A stretch of DNA of 64,000 bases from Chryseobacterium sp. GVT01B (lineage in GTDB: Bacteria; Bacteroidota; Bacteroidia; Flavobacteriales; Weeksellaceae): positions 372,001-436,000 of the forward strand of contig NZ_JAHXYI010000001.1 of assembly GCF_019970045.1 (NCBI RefSeq). The letters run 5' to 3'. Under the pieces are notes generated by a model. The model did no database searches and had not been told where the DNA came from. It saw only the letters and a program-made list of their open reading frames with translations. Each line of letters opens with the position of its first letter. Position 1 is the first letter of the stretch. The position numbers were made by a program, and so were the translations under genes. Shown piece by piece: positions 61,951 to 64,000 of this stretch.

Positions 61951-63495
61951 CTAGCTCATTGGCAGTTTTATCGTGAACGTACTTCCATTTCCTTTATGAG
62001 AGTCTACGATAATCTGTCCTTTGTGCAGTTCTACAATTTTCTTTACATAGGAAAGGCCTAATCCCTGTCCTTTTACGTTGTGAATATTTCCGGTTTCTTC
62101 CCTGAAGAATTTTTCGAAAATTTTGGTTTTATTCTGAGTATCCATTCCCATTCCCTTATCGGAAATTTCAATGATATACCAGTGTCCTTCATTTCTTGTT
62201 TCCACATGTATTTCCGGTGCTTCAGGAGAATATTTATTGGCATTATCCAGTAAGTTGACCAGCATGTTTGAAATGTGGAATTCGTCTATTTTAAAATTAT
62301 AATGGGTGGCGTTGAATTTCTGGGTAAGCGAACCGTTTCTTTGCTGTACAATCAGATTGAAAGATTCTGTGGTTCTTTTGATCAATTCTCTTACATTGGT
62401 TTCTTTTAAAAACAATTCCACTTCATTTCTTTCAAGCTTGGACATATTAAGTACGTTTTCCACCTGTTTTTTCATCCTTAAATTCTCCTGCTTGATGAGT
62501 TCTGAATAATATTTTACCTTATCCGGATTGGTGGCAATTTTATCATTCGCTAAAGAATCCGTTGCTACAGAAATGGTTGCCAATGGTGTTTTGAACTCAT
62601 GAGACATGTTGTTGATGAAGTCTGTTTTTACTTCAGCAAGTTTTTTCTGTCTCATCATATAATTGATGGAAATAATATAAATTCCAAGAATAGTAAGAAG
62701 AGAAAGAAAAGTTCCTAAAAGCATTGGCCAGTTGTTCATCGCCAGTGAGTATTCTTTTTTAGGGAAAACCAATGCGAGGCTGTACAGTGTATTTTTTTTA
62801 TCTGCAAAAAGTGGAAAACTGTAGATGTTACTGTCCTTCTTCTCTTTGTAAGCTTTATTCACAATGCTTGTAAGCTTGTTGTTGCGGTCAAGAACTCCAT
62901 ATCCGAATTTGGCAGATATTCCTCTTATTTTAAGTTCTTTAGCAATCACGGAATCAAGCGTTTTCGGATCCACTCTTTTGGTGATAGGGAGATTATTACC
63001 ATATACTTTCACAAATTCTTTCATGGAGTAATCTCCGGTTTCAATCTCCTGATTGATATCTGTGGTAAGAAGCTCACGATTAGTGGTATCTCTTTTTATT
63101 TTATAGGCTGCCTCGTCTGTATATAATGTTGTCAGCTTGATAGAATCTCCTTTTTGAGAAATCGGCAGCTGCGTTTTTTCAATAATATTTTTGGAGTAAA
63201 TAATCTGTCTCTGAGTACCGGAGTCTTCAACCTGTTGAATAGTCGTTAAAGACGGCTGTTTGCTGTTCGCAAGAATATTTTTTCTGAAGTCCTTATAATC
63301 CTGATTCAGATATTTGTCGGCTTCAATCTCTTCAATACTTTTTGAAGTACTTTCCAAAACTGCATACACTTTATTTGAAAAATCCTGTTCCAGTACACCG
63401 TAATAGCCTTTCAACCAATAAAATTGGAGCGTCACAAAGACAATCAGTGAGATCGTCATAAACACTGAAATTATTGGGATGAATTTGTTATTCAT
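61951..63495 (-). CDS. Sensor histidine kinase 2
   Basis: A 514-residue kinase with membrane segments near 7-28 and 257-281 and a periplasmic sensor of about 225 residues between them. The HisKA phospho-acceptor is in NNMSHEFKTPLATIS. ATPase boxes are NLLDNANKYSPEA, DKGMGM and GQGLGLSYV. No HAMP domain is obvious after the second membrane segment, as in RprX-like kinases. It is the likely partner of the response regulator downstream. Confidence 0.92.
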   Translation of the reverse strand: MNNKFIPIISVFMTISLIVFVTLQFYWLKGYYGVLEQDFSNKVYAVLESTSKSIEEIEADKYLNQDYKDFRKNILANSKQPSLTTIQQVEDSGTQRQIIYSKNIIEKTQLPISQKGDSIKLTTLYTDEAAYKIKRDTTNRELLTTDINQEIETGDYSMKEFVKVYGNNLPITKRVDPKTLDSVIAKELKIRGISAKFGYGVLDRNNKLTSIVNKAYKEKKDSNIYSFPLFADKKNTLYSLALVFPKKEYSLAMNNWPMLLGTFLSLLTILGIYIISINYMMRQKKLAEVKTDFINNMSHEFKTPLATISVATDSLANDKIATNPDKVKYYSELIKQENLRMKKQVENVLNMSKLERNEVELFLKETNVRELIKRTTESFNLIVQQRNGSLTQKFNATHYNFKIDEFHISNMLVNLLDNANKYSPEAPEIHVETRNEGHWYIIEISDKGMGMDTQNKTKIFEKFFREETGNIHNVKGQGLGLSYVKKIVELHKGQIIVDSHKGNGSTFTIKLPMS

Positions 63496-63696
63496 TATTT
63501 AATTATATATGTTTTGGAAAAATGAATGTTAAAATTAATTGTTTTAAGACTACATAAACAAAAAACGAGCCAAATAATTGTTTTATTTTTCTTAAAAGAG
63601 TGTTTTTTAACAATTATTTATGAATTATCTTTTACTTGTCATATGAAAAGTCCCTTTCAATAAATAAAGTGCTAACTTTATTAAAAATAAAAATAT

Positions 63697-64000
63697 ATGG
63701 AATCTAATATCATTTTCAACAAAGATTTTGATGCAGCCTCTATTTATGTCATGAAAATCTATAAAGCTGATGTTTCAACAGTATGGAATCACTTTACCAA
63801 ATCCGAATTATTGGATCAATGGTGGGGACCTAAACCCTGGAGATGTCAAACGGTAAAACAGGATTTCAGAGCAGGTGGAATCTGGATGTACGCCATGATA
63901 GGACCAAACGGTGAAAAAGGACCTATGTATGCTCAGTCTCAGTATGGCGAAATTACGGAACACAGAAGTCTTGACTGGATGAGTGCTTTCTGTGATGAAA
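63697..64000 (+). CDS. AHSA1/SRPBCC-family protein, 3' end cut by window edge
   Basis: The first 101 residues are visible from the ATG at 63697. IYKADVSTVWNHFTKSELLDQWWGPKPW and the later GGIWMYAMIGPNGEKGP are the START-like fold signature of activator-of-Hsp90-type (SRPBCC) proteins, which bind hydrophobic ligands. The function of bacterial members is mostly unknown. It is divergent from the kinase gene across 201 A/T-rich bases in which I see no clear additional feature. Confidence 0.85.
   Translation, partial: MESNIIFNKDFDAASIYVMKIYKADVSTVWNHFTKSELLDQWWGPKPWRCQTVKQDFRAGGIWMYAMIGPNGEKGPMYAQSQYGEITEHRSLDWMSAFCDE

Overview
The window reads as chromosomal DNA of a Chryseobacterium-like member of the Bacteroidota (Flavobacteriia/Weeksellaceae). 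The support is low G+C content, AT-rich leaders with few Shine-Dalgarno sequences, promoters with the Bacteroidota -7 box TAnnTTTG, a SusC/SusD pair, type IX secretion C-terminal domains, and an alpha2-type glycyl-tRNA synthetase. I found no rRNA, tRNA, CRISPR array or intact insertion sequence. The first gene (M1 peptidase) and the last (AHSA1-type protein) are cut by the window edges.

Layout. 1-4.4 kb: M1 peptidase, a type III pantothenate kinase with altered motifs, a GNAT acetyltransferase, tadA and a TonB-C-like secreted protein. 4.5-9.6 kb: a WYL-domain regulator, a 51-residue acidic protein, a patatin phospholipase and an M15 endolysin-like peptidase, all on the minus strand, then a divergent Y-family DNA polymerase. 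9.8-14 kb: three tandem secreted C1q-like paralogues facing a TPR/AraC membrane regulator. 14-26 kb: mostly housekeeping genes (YdeI-like protein, serine hydrolase, M48 peptidase, glyS, truC-like, pyrD, DUF445, msrB, L,D-transpeptidase-like). 26-31 kb: a two-component system divergent from a porin/Dabb/cupin operon. 31-36 kb: a TetR-controlled thiolase/thioesterase/FabF operon, OsmC and two AraC regulators. 37-57 kb: a polysaccharide utilisation locus for N-glycans. 57-61 kb: a probable copper-uptake operon. 61-63.5 kb: a second two-component system.

Most notable is the 4.5-7.9 kb region. Four consecutive minus-strand units (WYL regulator, acidic protein, patatin, M15 peptidase) each have the same 34-bp promoter: a near-palindromic 15-bp core CGWCAHRTTYYGTCG, exactly 11 bp, then a perfect TAnnTTTG box. 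A fifth copy with a one-base-off -7 box lies between the peptidase and the divergent polymerase. I read this as a self-regulated WYL regulon joining a membrane-lipid hydrolase, a cell-wall hydrolase and possibly an error-prone polymerase: a candidate LexA-independent DNA-damage or phage-response system. The regulator's identity and the inducing signal are inferred.

The N-glycan locus looks complete enough to run as a pathway. Two EndoH/EndoF1-type GH18 enzymes with T9SS tails release glycans outside the cell, SusC/SusD imports them, GH92 and GH125 mannosidases trim them, GH130 phosphorolyses the Man-GlcNAc core after an MFS step, and a ROK kinase and a cupin isomerase handle the sugars. One GH92 has Gln where the catalytic acid Glu is expected. 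The copper-type operon encodes a TonB-dependent receptor with two N-terminal HMA domains, a Cys-rich protein and a lipoprotein with repeated PHGQPGHRC motifs. Several intergenic palindromic repeats are also present.
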